This document shows positions 8,275 to 19,315 of a stretch of 64,000 bases of DNA, piece by piece. Origin of the DNA: Agarivorans sp. Toyoura001 (lineage in GTDB: Bacteria > Pseudomonadota > Gammaproteobacteria > Enterobacterales > Celerinatantimonadaceae); NCBI RefSeq assembly GCF_005405585.1, contig NZ_BJEQ01000009.1, positions 62,001 through 126,000 of the forward strand. The letters are read 5' to 3'. The first letter of the stretch is position 1. Every line of letters starts with the position of its first letter. Under the pieces are notes generated by a model that saw nothing but the letters and a program-made list of their open reading frames with translations, was not told the origin of the DNA and did not search any database. Both the position numbers and the translations under genes were made by a program.

Positions 8275-8300
8275 GTGGGATAAAGTGGATCTAAGTGGAT
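8275..8300 (+). promoter_or_regulatory. MraZ operator: three 10-bp-spaced direct repeats
   Basis: GTGGGA, GTGGAT and GTGGAT start at 8275, 8285 and 8295, exactly 10 bases apart. MraZ is known to bind direct TGGGN-type repeats separated by 5 bases upstream of its own gene, and this array has that geometry. It lies about 55-80 bases before the mraZ start, so it should mediate autoregulation of the dcw cluster. Confidence 0.8.
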
Positions 8301-8352
8301 CTATTTGACCAACAACTGAATTTAGTTAGGGATAAATGGGGAATTAACACTG

Positions 8353-8808
8353 ATGTTACGTGGTGCCAGCTCAATCAATCTAGACGCGAAAGGACGGCTT
8401 ACTATGCCGACCCGTTATCGCGAGTGGTTGATGGACGAGTGCCACGGGCAAATGGTGTGCACCATCGACATTAATCATCGTTGTTTATTGCTTTATCCAT
8501 TAGCCGAATGGGAAGAAATAGAGCGCAAACTTAAACGCCTTTCTAGCATGAATCCTGCCGAGCGCCGCTTGCAGCGTTTGCTATTGGGCTATGCCGATGA
8601 TTGTGAAATGGATAAAAACGGCCGCTTGCTCATTCCGCCTCCACTGCGCCAACATGCCAGCTTGGAGAAAAAAATTATGCTAGTCGGGCAACTCAATAAG
8701 TTTGAGTTATGGTCAGACGAGCAGTGGCAGCAACAAATTGCTGCAGATATTGCCCTAGAAGAGGACGTTGATATGTTAACCGATAACCTAAAGGATTTTT
8801 CACTTTAG
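8353..8808 (+). CDS. mraZ: Transcriptional regulator MraZ
   Basis: A 151-residue protein with two SpoVT-AbrB-like halves, each with the family signature D-x-K/N-G-R ([15 protein letters not shown] near residue 9 and [14 protein letters not shown] near residue 90). It forms a ring-shaped oligomer that binds repeats upstream of its own gene and controls the dcw cluster. It is the first gene of the cluster, preceded by the operator repeats at 8275-8300. The rsmH start is one base past the mraZ stop. Confidence 0.95.
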   Translation: MLRGASSINLDAKGRLTMPTRYREWLMDECHGQMVCTIDINHRCLLLYPLAEWEEIERKLKRLSSMNPAERRLQRLLLGYADDCEMDKNGRLLIPPPLRQHASLEKKIMLVGQLNKFELWSDEQWQQQIAADIALEEDVDMLTDNLKDFSL

Positions 8809-8809
8809 C

Positions 8810-9745
8810 ATGAGTACTGAATTTGCCCATACCTCGGTACTGCTGCAGGAATGTATCGACGGTTTAGCCATTAAAGAAGATGGTATTTATGTAGATGGCA
8901 CCTTTGGTAGAGGTGGACATAGTCGCGCTATTTTGCAGCACTTAGGCCCAAACGGCAGACTCATTGCTATCGACCGTGATCCTCGCGCTATTGAAGCGGC
9001 CAAGCAATTTGCTAACGACCCGCGCTTTCAAATTGTTCATGGGCCATTCTCGGGGATAGAAAAATACATTACTGAGCTAGGTTTAGCCAAAAAAATAGAC
9101 GGCGTATTACTCGATCTTGGTGTGTCTTCACCGCAGTTAGATGATGCAGAGCGTGGCTTTAGCTTTTTACGTGATGGCCCATTAGATATGCGCATGGATA
9201 CTTCGCAAGGCCAAACGGCTGCGCAGTGGTTAACTCACGCGGCCGAAGAAGACATTGCTTGGGTTATAAAAACCTTTGGCGAAGAAAAGTTTGGTAAACG
9301 TATTGCTCACGGCATTGTGAATGCTAGAGCGGAAACCGAGCTCACCGGTACCTTGCAGTTAGCCAAGATTATTGATGAAGCCTGCCCAGTTAAAGACAAA
9401 TTTAAACATCCTGCTACCCGTAGCTTTCAGGCTATACGCATCTATATAAATAGTGAGTTGGATGAAATTGACACAGCTTTATTGGGCGCAATGAATAGCC
9501 TTGCTACCGATGGGCGATTAGCGGTAATTAGCTTCCATTCTTTAGAAGACAGAATGGTAAAACGCTTTATTCGCAAGCAAGAAAAGGGTGAGCAATATCC
9601 AAGAGGTTTGCCATTAACCGAAGAGCAACTGGCTAGTGGCCGTTACTTAAAAGCGGTGAGTCGTGCTATCAAGCCTAGCGCCGCCGAAATAGAAGTTAAC
9701 CCGCGTTCGCGCAGTTCAGTATTGCGAGTAGCTAGACGATTGTAA
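8810..9745 (+). CDS. rsmH: 16S rRNA (cytosine(1402)-N4)-methyltransferase RsmH
   Basis: A 311-residue SAM-dependent enzyme (formerly MraW) that N4-methylates C1402 of 16S rRNA, the same nucleotide that RsmI (6741-7580) 2'-O-methylates. Motifs: [13 protein letters not shown], the SAM loop [41 protein letters not shown] and [14 protein letters not shown]. The length is usual. It overlaps ftsL by one base. Confidence 0.96.
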   Translation: MSTEFAHTSVLLQECIDGLAIKEDGIYVDGTFGRGGHSRAILQHLGPNGRLIAIDRDPRAIEAAKQFANDPRFQIVHGPFSGIEKYITELGLAKKIDGVLLDLGVSSPQLDDAERGFSFLRDGPLDMRMDTSQGQTAAQWLTHAAEEDIAWVIKTFGEEKFGKRIAHGIVNARAETELTGTLQLAKIIDEACPVKDKFKHPATRSFQAIRIYINSELDEIDTALLGAMNSLATDGRLAVISFHSLEDRMVKRFIRKQEKGEQYPRGLPLTEEQLASGRYLKAVSRAIKPSAAEIEVNPRSRSSVLRVARRL

Positions 9746-10062
9746 TGAGCGAGCTTAATCGCCAGCCCAATTTGTTACGGGCAATGTTAAAAGACCTGTG
9801 GCGTAACAAACAGCAATTTTTGTTGTTAATTGCCGCCGTAGTATCGGCTTTTTGCGTGGTATGGGCCACTCACCATACTCGTATGTTTGTGGAGCAACGT
9901 GAGTTGTTGATGATGAGCCGTGACGAGTTAAATGTAGAGTGGCGACACCTATTAATTGAACAGAATGCCTTGGCTGAACACAGCCGCATTGAGAGCATCG
10001 CCAAGAAACGCTTGGATATGCATCGACCTAAAATTAAAGATCAAGTGGTAATAAGGCAGTAA
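9745..10062 (+). CDS. ftsL: Cell division protein FtsL
   Basis: A 105-residue bitopic protein: a short cytoplasmic N-terminus, one membrane helix (about residues 26-43, FLLLIAAVVSAFCVVWAT) and a periplasmic coiled coil (REL-LMMSRDELNVEWRHLL) ending in IESIAKKRLDMHRP. It forms the FtsQLB complex that activates FtsWI at the septum. Sequence conservation in this family is low; the call rests on topology, size and place between rsmH and ftsI. It overlaps both neighbours by one base. Confidence 0.92.
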   Translation: MSELNRQPNLLRAMLKDLWRNKQQFLLLIAAVVSAFCVVWATHHTRMFVEQRELLMMSRDELNVEWRHLLIEQNALAEHSRIESIAKKRLDMHRPKIKDQVVIRQ

Positions 10063-11792
10063 TGAACAGTAAAGCAAACAAACATGGACTGTTTATTCAT
10101 TGGCGCTTTGTGCTAGTGATGGCAGTAGTTTGCCTGGTGTTTACCGCTCTGGTTAGTCGCGCTGCCTATATCCAAGTAATTGCGCCTGATATGTTAATTG
10201 AGCAAGGCGATTTACGTTCTATTCGAACCAAGACGGGTTACGCTGAACGTGGCGTAATTACCGACCGTTTAGGCAACGAACTGGCTGTTAGTGTACCGGT
10301 GCGTGCGGTGTGGGCCGACCCTAAGCATGTTGCTGATCAACATAGTTTTGAAAACAAAGAAGCCTGGGTTGCTCTTGCCAAAGTACTTGATACCGATGTA
10401 GATAGCCTGCAGCAACGGGTTAGTAACCCGAAACGTCGCTTTGTATATCTGCAACGCCAAGTCAGTGCAGCAGTGGCAGGGTACGTAGAAAAACTCAAAA
10501 TTAAAGGTGTCTACTTAAAGCCTGAATCACGTCGTTTTTACCCTACCGGTGAAGTGAGTGCTCACCTTGTTGGCTTTACCAACATTGACGATAATGGCTT
10601 AGAAGGCATTGAACGTAGCTACGATGACTGGTTAACGGGTGAGCCGGGCAAGCGTAAAGTACGTAAAGATCGCCTTGGCCGAGTGGTTGAAGATTTAGCG
10701 GTCATTCATCAAGCGAAACAAGCTCAAAACATCGCCTTAAGTATCGATCAACGAATTCAAGCCATTGCCTATCGCGAGCTCAAGAAAGCAGTAGCAGATA
10801 CTCAAGCTACGTCGGGCAGTGTGGTGGTGTTAGACATTGATACTGGCGAAGTGCTAGCGATGGCTAACAGCCCGTCGTTCAATCCTAATAACCGTAACGA
10901 ATTCCAAAGTTATCGCTATCGCAATCGCGCGATTACCGATAGTTACGAGCCTGGTTCAACAGTAAAACCTCTATCGGTTATTGCGGCTTTAGAGCGTGAC
11001 CACATTGGCGCGACCAGCATGATCAATACGAACCCAGGTTGGATGCAGATTGGCGGTAGACGTGTACGAGACTCACGGAACTACGGAGAAATCAGCCTCA
11101 CCAAGGTTATTCAAAAATCCAGCAACGTTGCCACGAGTCAATTAGCTCTTAAAGTGGGCGTAGAAGGTATGTTAGATACTTTCTATGACGTGGGATTTGG
11201 TAACGACTCAGGCCTAGGTTTAGTGGGTGAGTCTGGCGGTCAAATGCCGCAGCGTCGCCGCTGGTCAGATTTCGAGTTAGCTACTTTATCCTTTGGTTAT
11301 GGCTTGATGGTCACGCCGTTACAGTTAGCACAAGCCTATGCAACCATGGGCTCTGGCGGCGTATTCCGCCCAACGTCAATTATTAAGTTACAACAAGCGG
11401 CTACCGGAGAGCGGGTGTTTGAGCAAAACAAGGCTCAAGCCGTTTTAGAGATGATGGAGTCGGTGATTCAAGATGGCGGTACTGGGCAAAAAGCTGCCGT
11501 ACCCGGTTATCGTGTTGCGGGTAAAACTGGCACAAGCCGTAAAGCGGTGCGTGGCGGCTATGGTGATGACTACGTTGCTATTTTTGCTGGCGTAGCCCCC
11601 GTAAGTAACCCCAAGCTGGCCATTGCTGTATTTGTTAATGAGCCGAAAAATGATCGTTATTATGGTGGCGATGTTGCTGCACCGGTGTTTTCAAAAGTGA
11701 TGCAGGGTGGATTGCAGTATTTAAATGTAGCCCCTGACGACAACAACAGCAAAGTTGTACAGCTAAATGGAGGCAGCAATGGCAACACCTGA
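10062..11792 (+). CDS. ftsI: Peptidoglycan D,D-transpeptidase FtsI (PBP3)
   Basis: A 576-residue septal class B penicillin-binding protein that crosslinks septal peptidoglycan with FtsW. A short cytoplasmic tail is followed by a membrane helix (about residues 14-32). A pedestal domain runs to about residue 230 (contains ERGVITDRLGNELAVS and RRFYPTGEVSAHLVGF). The transpeptidase domain has the three catalytic motifs STVK (Ser299), SSN (Ser353) and KTG (Lys488). It overlaps ftsL by one base and murE by 14 bases. Confidence 0.96.
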   Translation: MNSKANKHGLFIHWRFVLVMAVVCLVFTALVSRAAYIQVIAPDMLIEQGDLRSIRTKTGYAERGVITDRLGNELAVSVPVRAVWADPKHVADQHSFENKEAWVALAKVLDTDVDSLQQRVSNPKRRFVYLQRQVSAAVAGYVEKLKIKGVYLKPESRRFYPTGEVSAHLVGFTNIDDNGLEGIERSYDDWLTGEPGKRKVRKDRLGRVVEDLAVIHQAKQAQNIALSIDQRIQAIAYRELKKAVADTQATSGSVVVLDIDTGEVLAMANSPSFNPNNRNEFQSYRYRNRAITDSYEPGSTVKPLSVIAALERDHIGATSMINTNPGWMQIGGRRVRDSRNYGEISLTKVIQKSSNVATSQLALKVGVEGMLDTFYDVGFGNDSGLGLVGESGGQMPQRRRWSDFELATLSFGYGLMVTPLQLAQAYATMGSGGVFRPTSIIKLQQAATGERVFEQNKAQAVLEMMESVIQDGGTGQKAAVPGYRVAGKTGTSRKAVRGGYGDDYVAIFAGVAPVSNPKLAIAVFVNEPKNDRYYGGDVAAPVFSKVMQGGLQYLNVAPDDNNSKVVQLNGGSNGNT

Positions 11793-13254
11793 TTTATCTG
11801 CCCTGTTAGCCCGATTTGCTATTTCGGTTGCACCCGACATTAGTTTTAAACATCTCTCGCTTAACAGCCGAGAGATTACCTCTGGTGACATCTTCGTGGC
11901 GGTAAAAGGCCATCAAGTAGACGGTAGAAATTATATTGAAGCAGCCATTAATGCGGGTGCTGTAGCGGTCATTGTTGACGCGGATGATGAAAAGGATCAT
12001 GGCCATATCTCGTGGCTAAATAAAGTGCCTTGCATTCAATTTTGGCGTTTAAATCGTCAGTTGTCACAATTGGCTTCGTCGGCCTATTTCCCTGATGGTA
12101 ACCCTCTAACACTGGTTGGGGTGACTGGCACAAACGGCAAAAGTACCGTTACTCATTTAATTGCTAATTTAGCCAACTTAAATGGAGTACCTGCAGCGGT
12201 AACCGGTACTTTAGGTAATGGTAAGCCCGGGCAGTTGATCGCTAGCGAGAATACCACTGCTGATGCAATTACAATTCAACGCCAGCTAGCAGAGATGCAC
12301 CAACAGGGATTCAAGTTAGTAGCGATGGAGATTTCTTCTCACGGATTGGTGCAACAACGTGTGGCGAGCGTCCCTTTTAAGGTGGCTATTTTTACAAATT
12401 TAAGCCGTGACCATTTAGATTATCACGGCAGCATGGCGGAATATGGTCGCGCCAAGCAAGCTCTGTTTGATTGGCCAAGTTTAGAGTGTCGATTAATCAA
12501 TGCCGATGATGGCTTTGGTAAGCAGTTATTACAGCATTATCCAAGCGCTCAAGCCTTGTCTCTGGAAGATAGCCGAGCCGCTTGGCAAATTGGTGATTTA
12601 CAGTTCAGTGAACTAGGGGCAAGTGGCTATTTACTCAGCCCAGATGCCAGCCATGAAAAAGTGCATTTTCAAAGCCCGCTATTAGGGCGGTTTAATGCCG
12701 ACAACTTATTAGCGGCGATAGCTTGTTTGCAGCATATTGGCCTTGAATTAGCCGATATTATTGGGTCGCTACCAAAGCTAAATGCAGTGCCCGGAAGAAT
12801 GGAATTGTTTACGGGTCAGTGTTCTGTGGTAGTGGATTATGCACATACACCTGATGCGCTAGATAAAGCCCTAGGCGCACTGCGTCAGCATTGTCATGGC
12901 AAGCTTATTTGTATCTTTGGCTGTGGTGGTGATCGTGACAAGGGTAAGAGGCCACTAATGGCGGCCATTGCAGAGCAAAAAGCGGATCAAGTGATAGTGA
13001 CCGACGATAACCCACGATTTGAAGATGCTAACGCAATCGTAGAAGACATTCTGTTGGGCTTTCAGCATAAAGAGCAAGTAACGGTCGTTCATGAACGCTC
13101 GGCTGCTATCGCTCAAGCGATTGAACAAAGTGGCGCGAAAGACATTATTTTGGTAGCCGGTAAAGGCCATGAGAGCTATCAAATTATTGGTGCAGAAGTA
13201 CGAGATTATGATGAGCGTGCGTTAGTGCAGCAGTTAGTGGGGGCATCAGTATGA
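11779..13254 (+). CDS. murE: UDP-MurNAc-L-Ala-D-Glu:meso-diaminopimelate ligase MurE
   Basis: A 491-residue cytoplasmic Mur ligase that adds meso-diaminopimelate to the peptidoglycan precursor. The ATP loop GTNGKS is at residues 117-122 and the Mur signature EISSHGL follows. The DNPR motif at 410-413 specifies diaminopimelate rather than lysine, so the wall is of the usual Gram-negative type. The ATG at 11779 has GGAGG 5 bases upstream; an ATG 12 bases earlier lies on that ribosome-binding site. It overlaps ftsI by 14 bases and murF by 4. Confidence 0.96.
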   Translation: MATPDLSALLARFAISVAPDISFKHLSLNSREITSGDIFVAVKGHQVDGRNYIEAAINAGAVAVIVDADDEKDHGHISWLNKVPCIQFWRLNRQLSQLASSAYFPDGNPLTLVGVTGTNGKSTVTHLIANLANLNGVPAAVTGTLGNGKPGQLIASENTTADAITIQRQLAEMHQQGFKLVAMEISSHGLVQQRVASVPFKVAIFTNLSRDHLDYHGSMAEYGRAKQALFDWPSLECRLINADDGFGKQLLQHYPSAQALSLEDSRAAWQIGDLQFSELGASGYLLSPDASHEKVHFQSPLLGRFNADNLLAAIACLQHIGLELADIIGSLPKLNAVPGRMELFTGQCSVVVDYAHTPDALDKALGALRQHCHGKLICIFGCGGDRDKGKRPLMAAIAEQKADQVIVTDDNPRFEDANAIVEDILLGFQHKEQVTVVHERSAAIAQAIEQSGAKDIILVAGKGHESYQIIGAEVRDYDERALVQQLVGASV

Positions 13255-14630
13255 TTCCATTAACGCTTGCTGAGTTACAAGCTCCGTTAAATGCCCAGCT
13301 ACATGGCGAAGACTTAACAATTGAACAGGTGAGTACAGATACTCGCCAAGCCATGCCTAAGGGTTTGTTTATTGCCCTAGTAGGAGAGCGATTTGATGCC
13401 CATGAATTTGCCGATAAAGCGCTTGAACAAGGCGCTATTGCCTTAATTGTAGAGCGTAAGCTAGCGCTAAATGTGCCTCAATTAGTGGTGGCAAATTGCC
13501 GTATTGCTTTAGGGCAAGTAGGCAGTTACTTACGTGAAAAACTAGGCCTAGCGTGCTGTGCGATTACCGGCAGTAACGGTAAAACAACGGTAAAAGAAAT
13601 GTGCGGCGCTATTTTGACTCAGTCAAAACAAGTGCTAGCCACTCAAGGCAATTTTAACAATGACATCGGTGTTCCGCTGTCTTTATTGCGTGCAGAGCCT
13701 CAGCATGAAGTGGGTGTTTTGGAATTGGGGGCAAACCATATTGGTGAAATCGCCTACACCGTTAATTTAGTTAAGCCTCAAGCGGCGTTGATCAATAACG
13801 TTTCTGACGCTCACATCGAAGGCTTTGGCGACCAACATGGAGTGCTAAAAGCAAAATCAGAATTGTTTTTGGACTTAACGGCTGAGCAAACCGCTATTTG
13901 TGAGCTAGGTTCTGAATATCAAGCTTATCTTGATAAAGCCGCAAGCCCAGCTACCGTGCAGCATTTTTCTTTGGACAATAAGCTAGCCGATTTCTTTGCC
14001 AGCAACATCAATTCGATTGGCTTAACAGGCAGTCGATTTAGCTTACATACTCCTCTAGGGCAGGTTGATGTTCAAATAAATTTAGCCGGTGAGCATAATG
14101 TTAAAAACGCAGTCGCTGCTGCGGCCTTGGCTATGGCTATGGGGGCTAATTTACAGCACATTCAACGAGGTTTGGCCTCGCTCGAGAAAGTGCCCGGCAG
14201 GGTGAACCTTCAATCGTTGAGTGCGTCTATCAATTTGATCGACGATAGCTACAACGCAAACCCAGCATCATTTAATGCTGCGGTGGATATTCTGGCAAGT
14301 TTTGAAGGTAAGCGCTTCCTCATTGCTGGTGCTATGGGAGAGATGGGGCAGCAAACTAAACAGGTGCATAAAGACTTAGTGAGCAGAGCGCTTGACAGCA
14401 ACATCAGCTTGTATTCTTATGGCGCGTCTTTTGACGAGGTGCTGGCTGAAATTGGTCAGTCCTCACTAGGTTTTGACAGCCATGACACGCTAGTTAAGCA
14501 GTTGATTAAAAGCATAGAGGAGCAAGCCGGTAAAGCCTCGCTTGTTCTGGTGAAAGGGTCGCGTTCGACCCACATGGAAAATGTCGTTAAACAGTTACAG
14601 CAATATTATAAGAAGGGTTTGGAATGTTAG
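13251..14630 (+). CDS. murF: UDP-MurNAc-tripeptide:D-Ala-D-Ala ligase MurF
   Basis: A 459-residue Mur ligase that adds the D-Ala-D-Ala dipeptide and so completes the cytoplasmic pentapeptide precursor. The ATP loop [37 protein letters not shown] and the C-terminal [11 protein letters not shown] motif are all present in the order usual for MurF. It overlaps murE (ATGA) and mraY (7 bases), consistent with coupled translation. Its substrate dipeptide is supplied by the Ddl encoded at 20770. Confidence 0.96.
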   Translation: MIPLTLAELQAPLNAQLHGEDLTIEQVSTDTRQAMPKGLFIALVGERFDAHEFADKALEQGAIALIVERKLALNVPQLVVANCRIALGQVGSYLREKLGLACCAITGSNGKTTVKEMCGAILTQSKQVLATQGNFNNDIGVPLSLLRAEPQHEVGVLELGANHIGEIAYTVNLVKPQAALINNVSDAHIEGFGDQHGVLKAKSELFLDLTAEQTAICELGSEYQAYLDKAASPATVQHFSLDNKLADFFASNINSIGLTGSRFSLHTPLGQVDVQINLAGEHNVKNAVAAAALAMAMGANLQHIQRGLASLEKVPGRVNLQSLSASINLIDDSYNANPASFNAAVDILASFEGKRFLIAGAMGEMGQQTKQVHKDLVSRALDSNISLYSYGASFDEVLAEIGQSSLGFDSHDTLVKQLIKSIEEQAGKASLVLVKGSRSTHMENVVKQLQQYYKKGLEC

Positions 14631-15706
14631 TTTGGTTGGCGGAATATCTGCAGCAATACTTTAGTGGATTTTCGCTATTTGGTTACTTAACCTTTCGCGC
14701 CATTGTTAGTGCGTTAACGGCTTTGGTATTTGGTTTGTGGATGGGACCAAAACTGATTCGTCGTTTACAACTGCTACAAATTGGCCAAACGGTCCGTAAC
14801 GACGGTCCTGAGTCGCATTTAAGCAAGTCAGGCACGCCGACGATGGGCGGTGTATTGATCATTGCGTCAGTATTTTTATCTACCTTACTGTGGGCACGTT
14901 TAGATAACCCTTATGTATGGGTTATGTTGTTTGTTTTTGGTAGTTACGGTGCCATTGGATTCGTTGATGATTACCGCAAAGTTATACGTAAAGATCCTGC
15001 AGGATTAATTGCCCGTTGGAAGTATTTTTGGCAATCGGTGGTTGCGCTTATTGTTGCTGTGTATTTGTTCTGGAGCGCTGACTCCGCAGCGCAAACTCAG
15101 CTGGTGCTGCCGTTTATTAAAGACATAATGCCTCAATTGGGTTGGCTGTTTATTCCGCTTACTTATTTGGTAATTGTGGGTAGCAGCAACGCGGTAAATT
15201 TAACCGATGGTTTAGACGGCTTAGCCATTATGCCGAGCGTAATGGTGGCATCGGCCTTTGCGCTAATTGCTTATTTAACCGGTAACGTTAACTTTTCTAG
15301 CTATTTGTTCATTCCATACATTCCTGAGTCTAGTGAGCTAGTTATTGTGTGTATGGCCATGGTAGGCGCTGGCTTGGCATTTCTTTGGTTCAATACCTAT
15401 CCTGCGCAGGTATTTATGGGCGATGTAGGTTCATTAGCCATTGGTGCTGCACTAGGTGCAGTAGCCGTGTTGGTTCGCCAAGAATTATTGTTAGTGATTA
15501 TGGGCGGGGTTTTTGTCATGGAAACTGTGTCGGTGATTTTGCAAGTGGGGTCTTACAAGTTACGCGGACAGCGAATTTTTCGTATGGCGCCCATTCATCA
15601 CCATTACGAGCTTAAAGGCTGGCCTGAACCGCGAGTGATTGTACGCTTTTGGATTATATCGCTGATTTTAGTTTTGATTGGCTTGGCAACATTAAAAGTT
15701 AGATAG
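14624..15706 (+). CDS. mraY: Phospho-N-acetylmuramoyl-pentapeptide-transferase MraY
   Basis: A 360-residue polytopic membrane enzyme that transfers phospho-MurNAc-pentapeptide to undecaprenyl phosphate, forming lipid I. About ten hydrophobic helices are visible. Conserved motifs: [17 protein letters not shown] (Mg-binding Asp pair), [21 protein letters not shown] and the [11 protein letters not shown] box near the C-terminus. The length is exactly that usual for the family. It overlaps the end of murF. Confidence 0.97.
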   Translation: MLVWLAEYLQQYFSGFSLFGYLTFRAIVSALTALVFGLWMGPKLIRRLQLLQIGQTVRNDGPESHLSKSGTPTMGGVLIIASVFLSTLLWARLDNPYVWVMLFVFGSYGAIGFVDDYRKVIRKDPAGLIARWKYFWQSVVALIVAVYLFWSADSAAQTQLVLPFIKDIMPQLGWLFIPLTYLVIVGSSNAVNLTDGLDGLAIMPSVMVASAFALIAYLTGNVNFSSYLFIPYIPESSELVIVCMAMVGAGLAFLWFNTYPAQVFMGDVGSLAIGAALGAVAVLVRQELLLVIMGGVFVMETVSVILQVGSYKLRGQRIFRMAPIHHHYELKGWPEPRVIVRFWIISLILVLIGLATLKVR

Positions 15707-15718
15707 AGTTAGGAACGA

Positions 15719-17032
15719 GTGAATACAGTGAGTAGATTGCAGCTAGATAAACGTTACGCAGTTGTTGGCCTTGGTGCCAGCGGCCTTAGTAGCGTGCGCT
15801 TTTTACTCAAGCATTCTATATCGCCGTTGGTATGTGATACACGCAAACAGCCGCCTGGTCTTGCTCAGCTTCCAGAGCACTTAGAGGTGGTGTGCGGTGA
15901 GTTACCACAGGCTAAGCTACTTGATTACGATGTTGTTATTGTTAGCCCTGGAATTGCTTTGGCTACGCCCGAACTACAGGCTTTAGCCAAGGCGGGTGTT
16001 GAGCTGATTGGTGATGTAGAGTTGTTTTGCCGCTATGCCTCTGCACCGATTGTGGCGATAACCGGATCTAACGGCAAAAGCACGGTAACCAGTTTAGTGG
16101 GCGATATGGCTAAGCAGGCTGGGATGAAGGTTGCTGTTGGTGGCAATATTGGTGTGCCTGCGCTGGATTTGTTAGCTGATGAAGTTGAGCTGTATGTGCT
16201 GGAGTTATCTAGCTTCCAATTGGAAACCACCACTAGCTTAACTGCGAAAGCGGCGACTTTGTTAAATGTTAGCGAAGATCACATGGATCGCTACCAAGGT
16301 TTGGCGGATTACATCGCGGCAAAACAAAAAATTTACAAGGGTGCCGAATGGGCGGTTGTTAATCTGGATGACGCGCAATCTACGCCGATTACCGGCTCTC
16401 ATCCAACGTTTAGCTTTTCGGTGAACCAAATAGCAGATTATTACTTAAGTGTTGATAAGCAACAGTTAATGCGGGGTGACGAGATTTTAGTTCATACCAA
16501 TGAACTGCCTTTGGTAGGCACCCATAACTACGCTAATATTTTGGCTGCTTTAGCATTGGCAGAGGCGGTAGGCGCAGAGTTAGGCGCTTGTATAGAGGCT
16601 GCTAAGCAGTTCACAGGTTTGGCACATCGCTGCCAGTTAGTGTCACGTAAAAACGATATTGCGTGGATTAACGATTCAAAAGCTACCAATGTAGGCGCTA
16701 CCTTGGCAGCGCTTCACGGCCTGAGCAACGGGAAGGCTAATTTATGGTTGATTGCTGGTGGCGATAGTAAAGGTGGTGAGTTAGCTGAGTTAGCGCCCGC
16801 TTTTGCAAAGTTAGCTGGAATAGTGGCCTTTGGTAAAGACAAGCACCGTTTCCAAGAACTTGAACATAGCATTCTATTAAAAAATGATCTCAACGAAGCC
16901 TTCGCTTGGTGTGCGGAACAAGCTAAAGCCGGAGATATTGTGTTGTTGTCGCCAGCCTGCGCCAGTTTAGATATGTATAAGAGCTTTGAAATGCGCGGTC
17001 AACACTTCTGCGAACTGGTGGAGGCATTATGA
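15719..17032 (+). CDS. murD: UDP-MurNAc-L-Ala:D-Glu ligase MurD
   Basis: A 437-residue Mur ligase adding D-glutamate to UDP-MurNAc-L-Ala. An N-terminal Rossmann-like domain ([17 protein letters not shown]) is followed by the ATP loop [13 protein letters not shown] and then HRCQLVSR and [11 protein letters not shown] in the C-terminal part. The start is a GTG at 15719 preceded by AGGA at 15711; a second GTG 9 bases downstream is further from that site. The stop overlaps the ftsW start by 4 bases. Confidence 0.95.
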   Translation: MNTVSRLQLDKRYAVVGLGASGLSSVRFLLKHSISPLVCDTRKQPPGLAQLPEHLEVVCGELPQAKLLDYDVVIVSPGIALATPELQALAKAGVELIGDVELFCRYASAPIVAITGSNGKSTVTSLVGDMAKQAGMKVAVGGNIGVPALDLLADEVELYVLELSSFQLETTTSLTAKAATLLNVSEDHMDRYQGLADYIAAKQKIYKGAEWAVVNLDDAQSTPITGSHPTFSFSVNQIADYYLSVDKQQLMRGDEILVHTNELPLVGTHNYANILAALALAEAVGAELGACIEAAKQFTGLAHRCQLVSRKNDIAWINDSKATNVGATLAALHGLSNGKANLWLIAGGDSKGGELAELAPAFAKLAGIVAFGKDKHRFQELEHSILLKNDLNEAFAWCAEQAKAGDIVLLSPACASLDMYKSFEMRGQHFCELVEAL

Positions 17033-18237
17033 ATATAGTGGCAAAACCTCAAGCTTGGTTTAGCAGCCTTTGGCTGAGATTGAATCCAGAGACTAAAGAC
17101 GCTCAAGAGCCGCTGTTATTTGACCGCCAATTATTATGGTTGGCTTTGTGTCTCATGGTGACGGGCTTAGTCATGGTGGCCTCTTCGTCAATACCAGAAG
17201 GTATTGCCTTAAATGACGACCCATTTCGTTTTGCTAAACGCCATGGCATTTATTTGGTGCTTTGTTTGGCTGCGGTTGCAGTGGTGGTGCAAATCCCTAT
17301 CGCTTGGTGGCAGTCGCATAACGCTAAGTTGTTGTTGCTTGCTGGAGTAGCCTTAGTTTTAGTATTGATTATTGGCCGTAACATTAACGGTAGTAGCCGC
17401 TGGATTGGCTTAGGGCCTATTAATATTCAGCCGGCAGAGTTTGCTAAGTTGGCGTTGTTTACCTATTTGGCCGGCTATTTAGTGCGTCGCCATGAGCAAG
17501 TGCGCGAAAACTTAAAAGGTTTCTTAAAGCCACTTGTGGTGTTTTTCTTCTTAGCTGTACTGCTGCTGGCTCAGCCTGATCTTGGTAGTGTGATTGTGAT
17601 GTTTGTTACCACCGTTGGTATGTTGTTTTTAGCGGGTGCAAAACTGATTCAATTCTTCGGCTTGATGTTCACCGGCATTGTTGCGGTAGTGACCTTGGTG
17701 ATTGCCGAACCCTACCGAATGCGCCGTGTATCTTCGTTTTTAGACCCATGGCAAGACCCCTTTGGAAGTGGTTATCAATTAACCCAATCGTTGATGGCTT
17801 TTGGCCGTGGTGACTGGCTGGGTGAGGGTTTAGGTAACTCTATTCAAAAATTAGAATATTTGCCCGAGGCACATACGGATTTTGTTATTGCGGTATTAGC
17901 CGAAGAGCTCGGCTTTATTGGCGTATGCGCGGTGTTGTTATTGCAAATATTGTTGGTATCACGCGCCATGATCATTGGTAAGCGCGCTTTACTGGCGGAA
18001 CAAGCGTTCGCAGGCTATTTGGCCTGCGGTATCGGTATTTGGTTTAGCTTCCAAACCATGGTGAATGTTGGGGCGGCATCTGGGTTAGTGCCCACTAAAG
18101 GTCTTACCTTGCCACTGATTAGTTATGGTGGCTCTAGTTTATTAGCGATGTCTATTGCGGTAGCTATTTTATTAAGAATCGACCACGAACTCCGTTTGGC
18201 AAAATGCCAGGCCTATACGAGGGATGCTCATGGTTGA
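17029..18237 (+). CDS. ftsW: Septal peptidoglycan glycosyltransferase FtsW (SEDS family)
   Basis: A 402-residue polytopic membrane protein that polymerises lipid II at the septum together with FtsI. It has about ten membrane helices and SEDS signatures: [23 protein letters not shown], the LAQPDLGS loop, the large periplasmic loop with [37 protein letters not shown] and [14 protein letters not shown] near the end. A hydrophilic N-terminal tail of about 35 residues precedes the first helix. It overlaps murG by 8 bases. Confidence 0.96.
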   Translation: MNIVAKPQAWFSSLWLRLNPETKDAQEPLLFDRQLLWLALCLMVTGLVMVASSSIPEGIALNDDPFRFAKRHGIYLVLCLAAVAVVVQIPIAWWQSHNAKLLLLAGVALVLVLIIGRNINGSSRWIGLGPINIQPAEFAKLALFTYLAGYLVRRHEQVRENLKGFLKPLVVFFFLAVLLLAQPDLGSVIVMFVTTVGMLFLAGAKLIQFFGLMFTGIVAVVTLVIAEPYRMRRVSSFLDPWQDPFGSGYQLTQSLMAFGRGDWLGEGLGNSIQKLEYLPEAHTDFVIAVLAEELGFIGVCAVLLLQILLVSRAMIIGKRALLAEQAFAGYLACGIGIWFSFQTMVNVGAASGLVPTKGLTLPLISYGGSSLLAMSIAVAILLRIDHELRLAKCQAYTRDAHG

Positions 18238-19315
18238 TACTACTCAGAAAAAACTGTTAGTTATGGCTGGTGGTACTGGCGGGCATGTGTTCCCAGGGCT
18301 AGCGGTGGCTGATTACCTAAAAGAGCAAGGCTGGAAAGTTTCTTGGTTAGGTACTGCTGAGCGAATGGAAGCTCAACTAGTGCCTAAACATGGTTATCCG
18401 ATCGATTTTATTAGCATCAAAGGTGTGCGTGGTAACGGCTTACTTCGCAAACTTGCTGCACCATTTAAGCTACTTAATGCTGTTAGGCAAGCGCGAGCAG
18501 TGATTAAGCGCTTTCAGCCCGACGTAGTGTTGGGAATGGGTGGTTTTGCTAGTGGTCCTGGTGGCATTGCGGCATGGCTTATGGGCAAACCTTTGGTATT
18601 GCATGAGCAAAATGCGGCAGCAGGTTTAACCAATAAAATGTTGGCGAAAATTGCCAAGAAATCATTAATGGCTTTTCCTGGTGCGCTGCCAAATGCAGAT
18701 GTTGTGGGTAATCCGGTTCGCCACTCGGTAATAACTTTGCCAGAAAAAGAACTGGCCGACCGAACTGATTATAACCTTTTGGTTATCGGTGGCAGTTTAG
18801 GTGCTCAAGTGTTTAACGAAAAGCTTGCGGCGGGTATTAAACACAGTGGTTTAGACCTAAATATTTGGCACCAAGCTGGTAAAGATAAGCAGGCAAGTGC
18901 GGTGGATGCCTATCAGTGCCAAGGACTTGATGAAAATTTGAGTGATGCACCTAAAATAGTTGAATTTATTGATGATATGGCTGCAGCTTACCAGTGGGCT
19001 GATGTGATACTCTGTCGCGCTGGCGCGCTAACGGTGTCAGAGGTGGCCGCAGCGGGTATTCCTGCACTATTTGTACCTCTACCTTATGCCGTTGATGATC
19101 ATCAAACCAAGAATGCACAATTTTTGGTAAAAGCTAATGCCGCACGTTTATTAAAACAAAGCGATTTTTTGCCGCAAAATATTGCGGCGTTATTACATGA
19201 ATTTGCTGACCCAGCATTGCGCTTAGCTTGCGCACGTAATGCTCGACAGCAGGCCTCTGTGAATGCCACTGAAAAAGTAGCCGCAGTGTGCCAAGCGTTA
19301 ACAAAGAGTAGTTAG
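18230..19315 (+). CDS. murG: UDP-GlcNAc:lipid I N-acetylglucosaminyltransferase MurG
   Basis: A 361-residue peripheral membrane GT-B enzyme that converts lipid I to lipid II. The G-loop [16 protein letters not shown] is at the N-terminus. [13 protein letters not shown] and [12 protein letters not shown] follow, then the second-domain loop [13 protein letters not shown] and the sugar-nucleotide site [22 protein letters not shown] 18230 is preferred over ATG 18224 because GAGGG lies 6 bases before it. The stop is directly followed by the murC ATG. Confidence 0.96.
   Translation: MVDTTQKKLLVMAGGTGGHVFPGLAVADYLKEQGWKVSWLGTAERMEAQLVPKHGYPIDFISIKGVRGNGLLRKLAAPFKLLNAVRQARAVIKRFQPDVVLGMGGFASGPGGIAAWLMGKPLVLHEQNAAAGLTNKMLAKIAKKSLMAFPGALPNADVVGNPVRHSVITLPEKELADRTDYNLLVIGGSLGAQVFNEKLAAGIKHSGLDLNIWHQAGKDKQASAVDAYQCQGLDENLSDAPKIVEFIDDMAAAYQWADVILCRAGALTVSEVAAAGIPALFVPLPYAVDDHQTKNAQFLVKANAARLLKQSDFLPQNIAALLHEFADPALRLACARNARQQASVNATEKVAAVCQALTKSS

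Larger units (their letters stand above)
8006..8352. other. Intergenic region between rnpB and mraZ
   Basis: A 347-base gap. It holds the rnpB terminator (8012-8048), then about 220 bases of AT-rich sequence without a recognisable gene, then the MraZ operator repeats (8275-8300) and a 50-base leader before mraZ. The main dcw promoter must be here; I could not fix its -35/-10 hexamers with confidence. Confidence 0.7.
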
